From: Meishania sp964351985
GTDB taxonomy: Bacteria; Bacteroidota; Bacteroidia; Flavobacteriales; Flavobacteriaceae
Assembly (NCBI GenBank): GCA_964351985.1
Contig: CAYGPR010000012.1
Coordinates: forward strand, 1-64,000
Direction: 5' to 3'
DNA length: 64,000 nucleotides
Shown here: positions 54,137-63,318 of the stretch, one piece after another
How the letters are laid out: the number at the start of each line of letters is the position of its first letter
Position numbering within the stretch: the stretch's first letter is position 1
Notes under the pieces: model-generated
Told to the model about the DNA's origin: nothing
Seen by the model: only the letters and a program-made list of their open reading frames with translations
Databases searched by the model: none
Made by a program: the position numbers and the translations under genes

Positions 54137-54874
54137 TTAGTCACTGTTCTTATTCAAAAAAGCGGAAACAAAATGTTCTTTTTTGCGGGAAGAAACGGGA
54201 ACCTTCGTCCCGTTTTTTAAATGGATGACTCCTGATTTGTCATATTTGTCTATAAACCTCATATTGACCATAAACGACTGGTGCGGACGAACGAAACCGG
54301 CCAAGGACAAACGTTCTTCAAATTCCTTAAGGGTTTTGGATACTAGATGTTTTTTACCATCAGTACAATAAAAAGTGGTGTACCCTTTGTCGGATTCGCA
54401 ATACAACAATTCGTTCAGGTCAATCACCTGAAAGCTATCATGAAGTGACAATATCAATTTAGAGTCTTTGTTCTTCCAAACCGCTTTTGCCCTTTTGATG
54501 TTTTGCCTTTGCTCGGCAACGGGACGTTCGGCTACCTTTTGAAGTGCCATTTGAAGCTCTGCGACATCCACGGGTTTCAATAGGTAGTCCACGGCACCGG
54601 CTTTTAGGGCTTTTAAGGCATATTCTTCGTATGCCGTAATGAAAATTACCTTGAATGAAAGGTCTCCCGTTTGCTCCAGAAAATCGAATGCGTTACCATC
54701 CGTAAGATTGATGTCCAAGAAAATCAAATCGGGCTTACAAGAAGTGGTTACCACCACGGCATCTTTTACCGATTCGCACTCCCCCACTACCTCTATATCG
54801 GAATCTATGGATTGCAATAGCGTCAACAACCCTTTTCTGATGTATGCCTTATCTTCAACGATTATTGCTTTCAT
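54137..54874 (-). CDS. LytTR-family response regulator
   Basis: A 245-residue response regulator. The receiver domain covers about 1-120 with Glu7-Asp8, phosphoacceptor Asp54 (LIFLDINLTDG) and Lys100 (VDYLLKPVD). The LytTR DNA-binding domain covers about 145-240 (LNELLYCESDKGYTTFYCTD; GFVRPHQSFMVNMRFIDKY; VPVSSRKKEHF). The start overlaps the kinase stop by 4 nt (ATGA), so the pair is translationally coupled. Phosphorylation by the neighbouring LytS-type kinase is expected. Likely targets are unknown; nearby lipoprotein and SusCD genes are candidates only by proximity. Confidence 0.96.
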   Translation of the reverse strand: MKAIIVEDKAYIRKGLLTLLQSIDSDIEVVGECESVKDAVVVTTSCKPDLIFLDINLTDGNAFDFLEQTGDLSFKVIFITAYEEYALKALKAGAVDYLLKPVDVAELQMALQKVAERPVAEQRQNIKRAKAVWKNKDSKLILSLHDSFQVIDLNELLYCESDKGYTTFYCTDGKKHLVSKTLKEFEERLSLAGFVRPHQSFMVNMRFIDKYDKSGVIHLKNGTKVPVSSRKKEHFVSAFLNKNSD

Positions 54875-57057
54875 GGGAGTGTTTTATAGGGAATTACCAA
54901 GGTTACCACGGTACCTTGTTCGTTGTATTTTTTTCGATCTTCCACAACGAGCGACCCCTGCATTTTAAAATCTTTTGCTAGTAGCTCCAAGCGCTCGGAG
55001 GTAATAGTGGTCGCCAACGACTTTTTGTCCTTTCTATCATCCGCTTTTTGAGCATCGATACCGATGCCGTTATCGGTTATCGTGCAGATCAGTTTTTTTT
55101 CGAAACATTTTAGATGCAACCCTATTTTTCGATTTTCCCTTTGGTCGGGAAATGCGTGCGCTATCGCATTTTCGACAAAAGGTTGGATCAACATGGGCGG
55201 AATGTTAAGCGAAGTGGTATCGACCGTATCTTCTACAATAACCGAATAGTCATACGCATCGTTCTCTAGATTTTGGAGGGCAAGGTAGTTTTCGACGGCG
55301 GTCATCTCTTCGGATAACGGAACCGATTTATCCCTGGAATTCTCCAAGGTAATGCGCAGTAATTTTGAGAATTTGGAAAGATAGGAAACGGATTTTTTAT
55401 CCTCTTTATTCAATATCATACCCTGTAAAACCGATAGGGAATTGAAAATAAAATGGGGCGTCATTTGTGAGCGTAACAGTTTTTGCTCCATGACAATATT
55501 TTCGTTTTTGGTTTTAATGTTATTGAATTTCTGATGGAAAATGATGGAACCAAGAAGCATGGAGACCGAAAGCACCCCGATAATCGCCCATAAATAATTA
55601 CGCCTTGATCTTTCCAAGTCCCTATTTGTTGCCGTTACTGTTTTTTTAAGTTTTAATTCTCTAATACTGGCGGAGTCCAATGCCCGTTTGTATTTATACT
55701 CGTTTTCCAACTGGGCTATTTTTTCAATGTTTTCTTTATTGAAAAGGCTGTCATTCAATTTTTTGAATTTTTTATGACTGATAAATGCCTTTTTATAATC
55801 CCCCTTATTCTCATATATGGTAGCGAGTAGTTCCTGAACCTCATTTTGATAATTCATAAGTTCAAGTTCATCGGAAATCTCTTTACTTTTGATGGCATTA
55901 ATCAAGGCAGCATCGTACATTTTCCGATTGGCATAGCCCTTTGCTATTCCCAAATAAGAATTACATAGACCGCGTTGGTTTTCAATTTGCAGATTGATTG
56001 TTTTTGCTTTTTCAAAATAGCGATGGGCGGCACTATAATCGTTAAGCAGCAAATGAACATCCCCGATATTGTTTAAACATGTAGCTATGTACATTCTATT
56101 CTTGATTTCCTCACTGGTTTTCAGTGCACCTTTAAGATAGTCATGGGCTACTTTGTAATTCTTTATATGTTTATGCGCAAGCCCTAGGTTATTAAGTATT
56201 TCAGCGGTATTTTTTTTATTGCCATTATTCTTTTGAAACTCCAATGCCCTTTCGTAGCTGGCTATCGCTTTGTCGTAGTTCTGAAGATTTTTATAAATAA
56301 TACCTAGATTGTTAAGTGATTTCGCTATCTCTAACGTATCTCCGAATTTTTCATCGATGGTCAGACTCTGGTTGTAATACTCCAGCGCAAGAGGATAATT
56401 TCCTTGATCACTATATATGGTTCCTAGGTTGTTTAAAAAGTTCGCCGTGCTTTTTTCATCGCCTATTTCATTGCTGATTTTCAGCGCTTTTTCGTGGTAT
56501 TTAAGTGCCTCGGTATAATTTCCAAGATTGGCATACGCTTTTCCTATATTGTTCGAACTAACGGAAATATCCCTATTGTTGCCGATTTCCTTATTTATTA
56601 CTATTGATTTTTTGAAGTATTCTATGGCAAGCCTCTGATCTCCTTGATCGTAAAAGAGCAGGCCTATGGCATTATGACTTTTAGCGATACCTATTTTATA
56701 ATTTATGGTTTTGTACAATCGCAGTGCTTCATTAAAATACTGAAATCCCAAATCAAAATTTGATCGAGCCGTTTCGGCCAAACCTTTAATGTACATACTT
56801 TTTGCTTCTCCTTTTGTAAAATTCAACTTATGTGCGAGTGCCTTGGATCCGCCCAAATAAGTCAACGTTTTGATACTGTCTTTTTTCAAATATGAATAGG
56901 CCAATTCATTTAGGATGTTCACTCGAACGGTATCTTTTTCTACATGAAGTTCAAGTGTATTTTCCAAACTATCGATAACACTTTTTTGGGATTGAAGATG
57001 AAGGGAAAAAAAAAGCAAACAGAAAATAGCGATGATGGTTTTCTTATGGAATTTCAT
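54871..57057 (-). CDS. TPR-containing LytS-type sensor histidine kinase
   Basis: A 728-residue kinase with signal peptide (IIAIFCLLFFSLHLQSQ). A periplasmic domain of about ten TPR-like units of 40 residues follows (about 60-440; IAKSLNNLGIIYKNLQNYDK, ILNNLGLAHKHIKNYKVAHD). A coiled region precedes one transmembrane helix (YLWAIIGVLSVSMLLGSIIF, about 492-511). The His_kinase domain has RSQMTPHFIFNSLSVLQGMI (phosphoacceptor His535). The ATPase has PPMLIQPFVENAIAHAFPD (N box) and DNGIGIDAQ. It is coupled to the LytTR regulator by ATGA. TPRs sense peptides or protein partners in this class; the ligand is unknown. Confidence 0.95.
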   Translation of the reverse strand: MKFHKKTIIAIFCLLFFSLHLQSQKSVIDSLENTLELHVEKDTVRVNILNELAYSYLKKDSIKTLTYLGGSKALAHKLNFTKGEAKSMYIKGLAETARSNFDLGFQYFNEALRLYKTINYKIGIAKSHNAIGLLFYDQGDQRLAIEYFKKSIVINKEIGNNRDISVSSNNIGKAYANLGNYTEALKYHEKALKISNEIGDEKSTANFLNNLGTIYSDQGNYPLALEYYNQSLTIDEKFGDTLEIAKSLNNLGIIYKNLQNYDKAIASYERALEFQKNNGNKKNTAEILNNLGLAHKHIKNYKVAHDYLKGALKTSEEIKNRMYIATCLNNIGDVHLLLNDYSAAHRYFEKAKTINLQIENQRGLCNSYLGIAKGYANRKMYDAALINAIKSKEISDELELMNYQNEVQELLATIYENKGDYKKAFISHKKFKKLNDSLFNKENIEKIAQLENEYKYKRALDSASIRELKLKKTVTATNRDLERSRRNYLWAIIGVLSVSMLLGSIIFHQKFNNIKTKNENIVMEQKLLRSQMTPHFIFNSLSVLQGMILNKEDKKSVSYLSKFSKLLRITLENSRDKSVPLSEEMTAVENYLALQNLENDAYDYSVIVEDTVDTTSLNIPPMLIQPFVENAIAHAFPDQRENRKIGLHLKCFEKKLICTITDNGIGIDAQKADDRKDKKSLATTITSERLELLAKDFKMQGSLVVEDRKKYNEQGTVVTLVIPYKTLP

Positions 57058-57358
57058 AGGTAAGAATGCTATTTCAAGAAAATCTACTTAAAATACTAAC
57101 TGTTTTATGGTCGTAAATAATTAAATCGTCACACAAGTGTATTAATAAAAAAGGAATTCTATCCGTTTTGCCGGAAATTCGACAGTTTAAATCCGGACAT
57201 AAGAGGGCATTATACGCTAAAGTGCAATTACTTCTTCAACGAATAACCATTCAAGTACAACGATTATTTATTCAAAAGGGTCGGTTAAATATTCCGTGTA
57301 ATTTTTCCTCCTTTTCAACTGTTAACACTAGGGTATAACCTACATAATCAAATCATTT
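57058..57358. other. Divergent promoter region between the kinase and lipoprotein genes
   Basis: 301 bases, A/T-rich, separating two divergently transcribed genes. No gene, RNA or clear operator was recognised. Confidence 0.5.
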
Positions 57359-58690
57359 ATGAAAACAATAAACCAATTATTATCGATCGCATGCATCTCG
57401 CTTTTATTTGCATGTTCTACCGAAGCGCCAGAAAGCAACGTAATTGCAATAGAACCGCCGGAAGAAGAACCCATACCCCCTGCAACACCCGTCTTAGTAA
57501 CTTATTTAACCGTAAACGTTGATACCGATTACAACACGAATACCATAGCTTCTGAAGATTGGATTTTGATACACCGCGAAAACGGAGATCTTTATAATTA
57601 TGTACCAATCCAAAATGGGAATACGATAGTTTTGGAGGCTCTGGATACAGTTAATCTGACCAATATGACCCTAACCAAATTAAGGGTTAACGATTTCGGC
57701 AATAAACTGAGTTACAACCTCACGTCTTACGGAAAAATACAACCGGGAAGAACGATGACATTGAGCGGATTTGCGGCGAGCACACCCTTGACTGGTCTCG
57801 GTCAAGTCGATATTACCGTAAGCAATGTGCCCTCATGGAATTCGTACTCACTGACCAATACACAAGATTATTCCCCGCCATTCGAGCTAAGTCAATATGC
57901 GGCTTTTAACCCCGGTTTTGATCCAAACATCATCGACATTAATGGTTTTACTTTTAAACAAACCACTGATTATTTAATGACCGTAATCGACGCCAATTGG
58001 GTACCGACCTATTCTTTGATAAACGGTTTAACCGATGGCGCTTCTATCACCTTGGATGGCAGTACCCAATTTTCGGCGTATGACCAACTCGTCGCCGTTC
58101 CTATCAATAGTGCTGTAAATGAGTTTAGTTTTGGCGTGTCGGCCATGAATTCCGTCGCGAATTCACGTTTTCAGCTATATTGGACATCCACACCGAACCC
58201 TAATTACGTGGCTGGTTCAAGTTCTTCTTTTAGCTTAGGATATTTGAATGTTTACCAAGATTATGAGACCACTATTACTATGAAAGATACAAATCGCTAT
58301 TACAATTTTAGTAAAAAAGGTAGCCCAGTAGGCACTGGCGAGGTTGTGTTCCCATCTGCTACAGTGACCATTACCAACGATATGTTCGCCACTTACGCTT
58401 TTACCAGTACGGCCAACCAAATAATCAATGCCTCTAGATGGGGAGGTGGCAACCCGACCGACGCTTACAAAATAGATTGGATGATCTATGGCCCGACTGA
58501 CGAAACTCCAGTAATCAGTGAGATGCCCTTAGTGGATTTTCCGGACTTAGACTTTGCCAATATTTCCTTTACCTCTGCAAGAGTATTTACCCAGGGGGAT
58601 GCTTATAACATCTACACGGGAAGTATTTTTGGTGATGGCACTGCGACCAGTTTAAACCCTATACAAGAATGGTTTGATTTTAAGCCATAA
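57359..58690 (+). CDS. Uncharacterised lipoprotein
   Basis: A 443-residue exported protein with signal MKTINQLLSIACISLLFAC (lipobox LFAC), then a Pro/Glu-rich linker (EPPEEEPIPPATPVL). The rest is beta-strand rich with aromatic and Thr/Ser-rich stretches (TYLTVNVDTDYNTNT; WILIHRENGDLYNYVPI; GTGEVVFPSATVTI). No family is recognised and no catalytic motif is obvious. The C-terminal 60 residues (FPDLDFANISFTSARVFTQG) may be a small separate domain. It is a single gene, divergent from the kinase and convergent with the tRNA genes; it may be a LytTR target. Confidence 0.75.
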   Translation: MKTINQLLSIACISLLFACSTEAPESNVIAIEPPEEEPIPPATPVLVTYLTVNVDTDYNTNTIASEDWILIHRENGDLYNYVPIQNGNTIVLEALDTVNLTNMTLTKLRVNDFGNKLSYNLTSYGKIQPGRTMTLSGFAASTPLTGLGQVDITVSNVPSWNSYSLTNTQDYSPPFELSQYAAFNPGFDPNIIDINGFTFKQTTDYLMTVIDANWVPTYSLINGLTDGASITLDGSTQFSAYDQLVAVPINSAVNEFSFGVSAMNSVANSRFQLYWTSTPNPNYVAGSSSSFSLGYLNVYQDYETTITMKDTNRYYNFSKKGSPVGTGEVVFPSATVTITNDMFATYAFTSTANQIINASRWGGGNPTDAYKIDWMIYGPTDETPVISEMPLVDFPDLDFANISFTSARVFTQGDAYNIYTGSIFGDGTATSLNPIQEWFDFKP

Positions 58691-58734
58691 GTTTCAAAAG
58701 ATTATTTTCGATATGGAAGGTAATTTTGGCAAAC

Positions 58735-58762
58735 AAAAAAGCCAGTTCATTTTTGAACTGGC
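58735..58762 (-). terminator. Intrinsic terminator of tRNA-Pro(TGG)
   Basis: gccagttca (58741-58749) pairs with tgaactggc (58754-58762), a 9 bp perfect stem with 4-nt loop, followed on the minus strand by ttttttgttt. It begins 5 nt past the tRNA 3' end. Confidence 0.85.
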
Positions 58763-58767
58763 TTTTG

Positions 58768-58842
58768 TCGGGGTGGCAGGATTCGAACCTGCGACCTCCT
58801 GCTCCCAAAGCAGGCGCGATAACCGGGCTACGCTACACCCCG
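58768..58842 (-). tRNA. tRNA-Pro (anticodon TGG)
   Basis: A 75-nt cloverleaf on the minus strand. The acceptor is cggggtg (58842-58836) with caccccg (58775-58769), discriminator A at 58768. No CCA is encoded (next bases caa), unlike the tRNA-Pro at 14.5 kb. Anticodon stem cctgc/gcagg with loop tttggga gives TGG. T arm: cgcaggttcgaatcctg. Confidence 0.96.
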
Positions 58843-58870
58843 AAATACGGCTTCGCCGTAAATCTCAATA

Positions 58871-58900
58871 TTAAAAAACCAAATTCCAAAAATTTGGTTT
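58871..58900 (-). terminator. Intrinsic terminator of tRNA-Ser(GCT)
   Basis: aaaccaaatt (58876-58885) pairs with aatttggttt (58891-58900), a 10 bp stem with 5-nt loop. On the minus strand it is followed by ttttttaatattg. It lies between the two tRNAs, suggesting they are separate transcripts. Confidence 0.75.
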
Positions 58901-58941
58901 CACTTAAAATCCAATCTTGCCGAAACAATATTGGGCCATTG

Positions 58942-59025
58942 CGGAGAGAATGGGACTCGAACCCATGCGACACTTACGCGTCGACAGATTAGCAATCTGC
59001 TCCGTTACCACTCCGGCACCTCTCC
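58942..59025 (-). tRNA. tRNA-Ser (anticodon GCT)
   Basis: An 84-nt tRNA with a long variable arm, minus strand. Acceptor ggagagg (59025-59019) pairs with tctctcc (58949-58943), with G-U at the last pair and discriminator G. Anticodon stem gcaga/tctgt with loop ttgctaa gives GCT. The variable arm gtcgacgcgtaagtgtcgc region is class II. No CCA is encoded. Confidence 0.95.
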
Positions 59026-59149
59026 TAAAATTTCTTCAATGAACATACCGCACCGTCCCAAATGGTAAAATGCGGTTGCAAATGTACATTTTTACTATCC
59101 TATTAAACAACAATTTATTTACTTTTTTTATATGAATCGAAATTACCCG

Positions 59150-61198
59150 CTATTCAGGATATTCTACGCGTAAATGATAGATATTCGTTAATTTCTGTTT
59201 GAAGATTTTCTTTATGATTTCGATTTCTTTGAAAGTAATGTTTGCGTTCAAAAATTGATTAGCACTCATTTGGCCCGCGACTATTTTATCAACAAACTCG
59301 TCAATTATCAAAAATGTCGGATTTTTGAGACTTTTTGAAGCCGCCTCTACAGAGTCCGCCATCATTAAAATAGCTGTTTCCTTAGAAAAAGGTATGGGCC
59401 CCGGATACGTAAAATCAACCTCATCGACATCCTCATCGAGCTCTTGTTGTTTTTTGTAAAAATAATATACCATGGTAGTGCCATGATGAGATCGAATAAA
59501 ATCGATTACACGATCCGGCAGCTTATTTTTTCGGGCTATCTCTATTCCGTCGATTACATGGTTCACTATAATCTTTGAGCTATCCTTTGGCGAAAGTTCA
59601 TCATGTGGATTTACATTGGTGATTTGATTCTCTGTGAAATACGTGGGATGGTTCATCTTACCAATGTCATGGTAAAGGGCCCCTACCCTCACCAACATAG
59701 CATTGGCCCCTATTTCGTTGGCCGCGGCTTCGGCTAAATTGGCTACCTGTAACGAATGGTGAAAAGTGCCCGGGGCTTTATTCGAAAGTTCTTTTAGCAA
59801 TTTCGAATTAGTATCGGAGAGTTCCAACAATGAAACATCGGAAACAAGTCCGAACAATTTCTCATAAATATAAATCAGCGGCTGTGCAAACAGCGTAATC
59901 ATTCCGTTCAGTAAAAACAGACCCAAGGTTAACCAAACGATATTATCCAGATTACCTTCATGAATGATATGAAATGCGAGGTATCCTATTATATAGATAA
60001 GTGTAATCTGACCAACCGAAATGAAGAGATTCGCTCTCTTGTAGAGTTCTGAAACGCTTAATATAGTCACTATTCCAGCTATAATCTGAAGAAATATATA
60101 TTCAAAGCTATTGGGTACTACAAACCCCAAAATCAAAACGGTCAGTACATGTGCGAACAACCCGAGCCTGGCGTCGAAAAATGTTTTTAATATCAGAGGC
60201 AGTATGCATAACGGAACTACGAATACATAGGCATCATCATACTTTAAGACCAATGTGGTCACAAAAACCATCAGTAAAATATTAAAGAATATAAAGGTTA
60301 CCTTGGTACTGTTGTCGTAGATAGAGCGTCTATATTTTTTCAAGAAAAGAAGAAGCATTATCAAAACCAATGCAACCAAAACGGCATAACCCGCCAAAAT
60401 AAAATAGTAATTCTTGGCCGTCCAGAGTTCAGTTTCGTATTCTGAACGTAAAGATTCGAGAACTTTGAGATTATCGGCCTGCACTATCTCACCTTTTGCT
60501 ATAATCAATTTGCCTTCATCGACCGTTCCGCGAGTCGTTGAGATTTTTGACAGTTCAGCGTCAAGTGCTTTTTTAGAAAGTGTTTGATCAAAAAAGACAT
60601 TGGGTTTGACCAAATCGAAAAATAAATTCTCGTATTGATTGCCAAAGCTTCTCAAACCCCTTTTTTGTATTACAGTCTGAATTACCTTGTTGACATCTCT
60701 TACACGATATACGTTTTGGGCCGACCTCCGTTCTGCCTCATTATTCTTGACCAAATATACTTGTCGGCCCGCACTTGAAACTTCTGTTTCTTTAAAGATT
60801 CCGTTTTCATATAGGGAATCTAAAATCTCTTGGCCCACCTGCTTCAGTGTAATCCGTTGATTCTCATTATAGGTATCAGCACTAAAAATGGTGGGGAATT
60901 TTTTATCATATTCCGCATATACTTCTTTTTGGATGTCCTTATCGTATCGATAATAGTCCAGATGGGCGGCCCTTATCTGCTCTTGATCTCTTTCAAGCTC
61001 TTGCTCGCTCTTTTTAACTGAAAAATCAAAAGGAGAGTACAAATTTTCATATTGCCAAGGTTTGCCTTTTTGAAACTCATATTTAAATTTTCCTCCTTTA
61101 GGGAAAAAAAACACGATACAGGCTGTGGTAACCAAATACAGGAAAAATTTGTAAATGCGGGATTGGTTCTTAAACAGCTTTTCCAAGAAGTTTCGCAT
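59150..61198 (-). CDS. PgpH-type 7TM HD phosphodiesterase (c-di-AMP hydrolase family)
   Basis: A 682-residue membrane protein. ATG 61198 is chosen (MRNFLEKLFKNQSRIYKFFL); the frame extends to 61258 with no typical start. A first helix (FFLYLVTTACIVFFF) is followed by a large extracytoplasmic domain (about 45-275). Seven transmembrane helices (about 290-470) and a cytosolic HD domain follow: HHSLQVANLAEAAANEIG, ALYHDIGKMNHPTYF and NHVIDGIEIARKNKLP with HHGTT. This is the 7TMR-HDED / HDIG architecture of the PgpH family, which cleaves c-di-AMP. It stands alone, divergent from the thiolase gene by 118 bp. Confidence 0.93.
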   Translation of the reverse strand: MRNFLEKLFKNQSRIYKFFLYLVTTACIVFFFPKGGKFKYEFQKGKPWQYENLYSPFDFSVKKSEQELERDQEQIRAAHLDYYRYDKDIQKEVYAEYDKKFPTIFSADTYNENQRITLKQVGQEILDSLYENGIFKETEVSSAGRQVYLVKNNEAERRSAQNVYRVRDVNKVIQTVIQKRGLRSFGNQYENLFFDLVKPNVFFDQTLSKKALDAELSKISTTRGTVDEGKLIIAKGEIVQADNLKVLESLRSEYETELWTAKNYYFILAGYAVLVALVLIMLLLFLKKYRRSIYDNSTKVTFIFFNILLMVFVTTLVLKYDDAYVFVVPLCILPLILKTFFDARLGLFAHVLTVLILGFVVPNSFEYIFLQIIAGIVTILSVSELYKRANLFISVGQITLIYIIGYLAFHIIHEGNLDNIVWLTLGLFLLNGMITLFAQPLIYIYEKLFGLVSDVSLLELSDTNSKLLKELSNKAPGTFHHSLQVANLAEAAANEIGANAMLVRVGALYHDIGKMNHPTYFTENQITNVNPHDELSPKDSSKIIVNHVIDGIEIARKNKLPDRVIDFIRSHHGTTMVYYFYKKQQELDEDVDEVDFTYPGPIPFSKETAILMMADSVEAASKSLKNPTFLIIDEFVDKIVAGQMSANQFLNANITFKEIEIIKKIFKQKLTNIYHLRVEYPE

Positions 61199-61316
61199 GA
61201 AGGAGATATCTAAAATCAAAAATAGAAAATATAAACTTAAAAAGGTCTTTTGGTCCAATTGCCATTTTGATTGGTCAATAATTTATTAATTTCGTAACAC
61301 AATAGATATTTGTGAT

Positions 61317-62492
61317 ATGAACGAAGTAGTGATTGTATCTGCAGTACGAACTCCCATCGGAAGCTTCATGGGAGCCCTATCGACGGTTCCGGCTCCTAAA
61401 TTAGGTGCTGTGGCCATTAAAGGAGCTCTTGAAAAAATCGATTTGAATCCAGAATTGGTCGAAGAAGTGCTTATGGGAAATGTAGTACAGGCAGGTACTG
61501 GGCAAGCTCCTGCTAGACAAGCTGCGATTTATGCAGGGATTCCGGATAGCGTTCCGTGTACGACCATCAACAAAGTTTGCGCATCGGGCATGAAAGCCGT
61601 CATGCAGGCCGCCCAAGCGATCGCCCTAGGCGACATTTCGATAGCGGTTGCCGGAGGGATGGAAAATATGAGTCTGATACCGCACTATGTACATCTACGA
61701 AACGGGAATAAATTCGGGCCTACCACATTGATCGACGGGATGCAGAAAGACGGTTTGGTCGACGTATATGACCAAAATGCGATGGGAGTTTGTGCCGACG
61801 CTTGTGCCGTGGAACATAATTTCAGCCGTGAAGACCAAGATGCTTTTGCCATACAATCATATAAAAGATCTGAAGAGGCCTGGAAGTCAGGAAAATTCAA
61901 TAACGAGGTGGTACCCGTTGAAGTTCCTCAACGGAGAGGTGAACCTATCATCGTGCAGGAAGACGAAGAATATAAAAACGTGAAAATGGAAAAGATTCCG
62001 TCTTTGCGGCCTGCGTTTTCTAAAGACGGAACGGTTACCGCGGCCAATGCTTCCACCATTAATGACGGGGCAGCGGCACTTGTACTTATGAGTGCGGATA
62101 AAGCGGCCGAGCTAAACCTTAAACCTATTGCTAAAATCATCGGATACGCCGATGCGGCCCAAGAACCTAAATGGTTCACTACCGCACCTGCAAAAGCATT
62201 GCCAAAAGCACTGGACAAAGCCGGAATCATAATGAACAATGTCGATTACTTTGAATTCAACGAAGCTTTTTCGGTCGTGGGCCTCGCCAATATGAAATTA
62301 CTGGGCCTGACCGATAAAAATGTAAATATAAATGGTGGAGCGGTTTCCCTTGGGCATCCATTAGGCTGTTCAGGAGCGCGCATTATGGTTACCTTACTTA
62401 ATGTATTGGAGCAGAACAACGGAAAAATAGGGGCTGCGGCCATCTGTAACGGTGGTGGTGGAGCTTCCGCAATAGTACTACAAAAACTTTAA
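61317..62492 (+). CDS. Acetyl-CoA C-acetyltransferase (thiolase II)
   Basis: A 391-residue cytosolic thiolase. It catalyses condensation or cleavage of acetoacetyl-CoA. Catalytic residues: Cys88 (INKVCASGMKAVMQAA), His347 (AVSLGHPLGCSGAR) and Cys377 (AAICNGGGGASAIVL). The NEAFSVV motif and full length fit the family. The NlpC/P60 gene follows 17 bp later and may be co-transcribed. It belongs to fatty-acid or mevalonate-type metabolism and has no sign of transfer. Confidence 0.96.
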   Translation: MNEVVIVSAVRTPIGSFMGALSTVPAPKLGAVAIKGALEKIDLNPELVEEVLMGNVVQAGTGQAPARQAAIYAGIPDSVPCTTINKVCASGMKAVMQAAQAIALGDISIAVAGGMENMSLIPHYVHLRNGNKFGPTTLIDGMQKDGLVDVYDQNAMGVCADACAVEHNFSREDQDAFAIQSYKRSEEAWKSGKFNNEVVPVEVPQRRGEPIIVQEDEEYKNVKMEKIPSLRPAFSKDGTVTAANASTINDGAAALVLMSADKAAELNLKPIAKIIGYADAAQEPKWFTTAPAKALPKALDKAGIIMNNVDYFEFNEAFSVVGLANMKLLGLTDKNVNINGGAVSLGHPLGCSGARIMVTLLNVLEQNNGKIGAAAICNGGGGASAIVLQKL

Positions 62493-62509
62493 TTTCTTCC
62501 TCTAGATAG

Positions 62510-63262
62510 ATGCAATACGGTATTTGTGCGCTTAGCATTGTTCCCATTCGATCCGCTGCGGACCATTCGAGTGAAATGGTTTCCCAAATCTTATATGGAG
62601 AACACTTTAAAGTACTTGTAGAAAGAAAATCTTGGAGTCAGGTAAGAATGGCCCTAGATGGATGTGAAGGTTGGGTGAATAATGAACAGATATTCACTAT
62701 TACGGAGAAAGAATATCACGAAATCGAAAAATCTGAAAACAAAAAATGTGTTTCAGATTTGGTCTCGTATATCGAAACGGACAACAATATTCTCATTCCG
62801 ATAGTTCTGGGGTCTTCCATCGACAACGCTTCTATTTTAAAACATACTTGCGAAGGTAATTCTACATTTACCGAACCAAATAAATCGAATCTCATCAATA
62901 CTGCATTCCTCTATTTGAATGCTCCGTATCTCTGGGGCGGTAGAACCCCTTTTGGGCTTGACTGTTCCGGATTCACACAAATGGTCTATAAAATAAACGG
63001 TTACAACTTATTACGCAAGGCCTGTAAACAGGCGACCCAAGGAACCGCCTTGAGTTTTATCGAGGAAAGTGAGGTCGGGGATCTGGCTTTCTTTGATAAT
63101 TCAGAAGGAAGCATAGACCATGTCGGTATCATAATGGGCGACAATTACATCATTCATGTTCATGGAAAAGTCAGGATCGATCGTTTGGACCATACCGGTA
63201 TTTTCAATACCGAATTAGGAAACTACACCCACAAGCTACGGGTCATCAAAAAAATCATATAA
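62510..63262 (+). CDS. NlpC/P60 gamma-D-glutamyl-diamino acid endopeptidase (YkfC-like)
   Basis: A 250-residue cysteine peptidase without a signal peptide, so cytosolic. N-terminal SH3b domain at about residues 1-65 (ALSIVPIRSAADHSSEMVSQ, WVNNEQI). The catalytic domain at about 130-250 has LDCSGFTQMVYKING (Cys152), IDHVGIIMG (His204) and HVHGKVRIDRLD. It matches peptidases acting on peptidoglycan fragments during muropeptide recycling. It follows the thiolase gene by 17 bp and ends at a terminator. Confidence 0.92.
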   Translation: MQYGICALSIVPIRSAADHSSEMVSQILYGEHFKVLVERKSWSQVRMALDGCEGWVNNEQIFTITEKEYHEIEKSENKKCVSDLVSYIETDNNILIPIVLGSSIDNASILKHTCEGNSTFTEPNKSNLINTAFLYLNAPYLWGGRTPFGLDCSGFTQMVYKINGYNLLRKACKQATQGTALSFIEESEVGDLAFFDNSEGSIDHVGIIMGDNYIIHVHGKVRIDRLDHTGIFNTELGNYTHKLRVIKKII

Positions 63263-63296
63263 AAAAATCCTTCCCGACTTTCGGAAAGGATTTTTT
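63262..63296. terminator. Bidirectional terminator between NlpC/P60 and TPR genes
   Basis: aaaaaatcctt (63262-63272) pairs with aaggatttttt (63286-63296), an 11 bp stem with A/T runs on both sides, between convergent genes. The left arm begins at the NlpC/P60 stop codon. Confidence 0.85.
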
Positions 63297-63318
63297 ACTT
63301 ATTATTTATTTGCGAATA

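Noticed and set aside
54056..57218. Shared 9-mer agcgtataa on both sides of the LytTR/LytS pair (54056 and complement at 57210) as a possible LytTR site
   Set aside because: A single 9-mer match between two short A/T-rich spacers is close to chance expectation, and no second half-site was found.
58674..58992. Two plus-strand frames reading GFEPATSCSQSRR- and DSNLRPPAPKAG-like sequences
   Set aside because: Antisense translations of tRNA-Pro(TGG) and tRNA-Ser(GCT), not genes.
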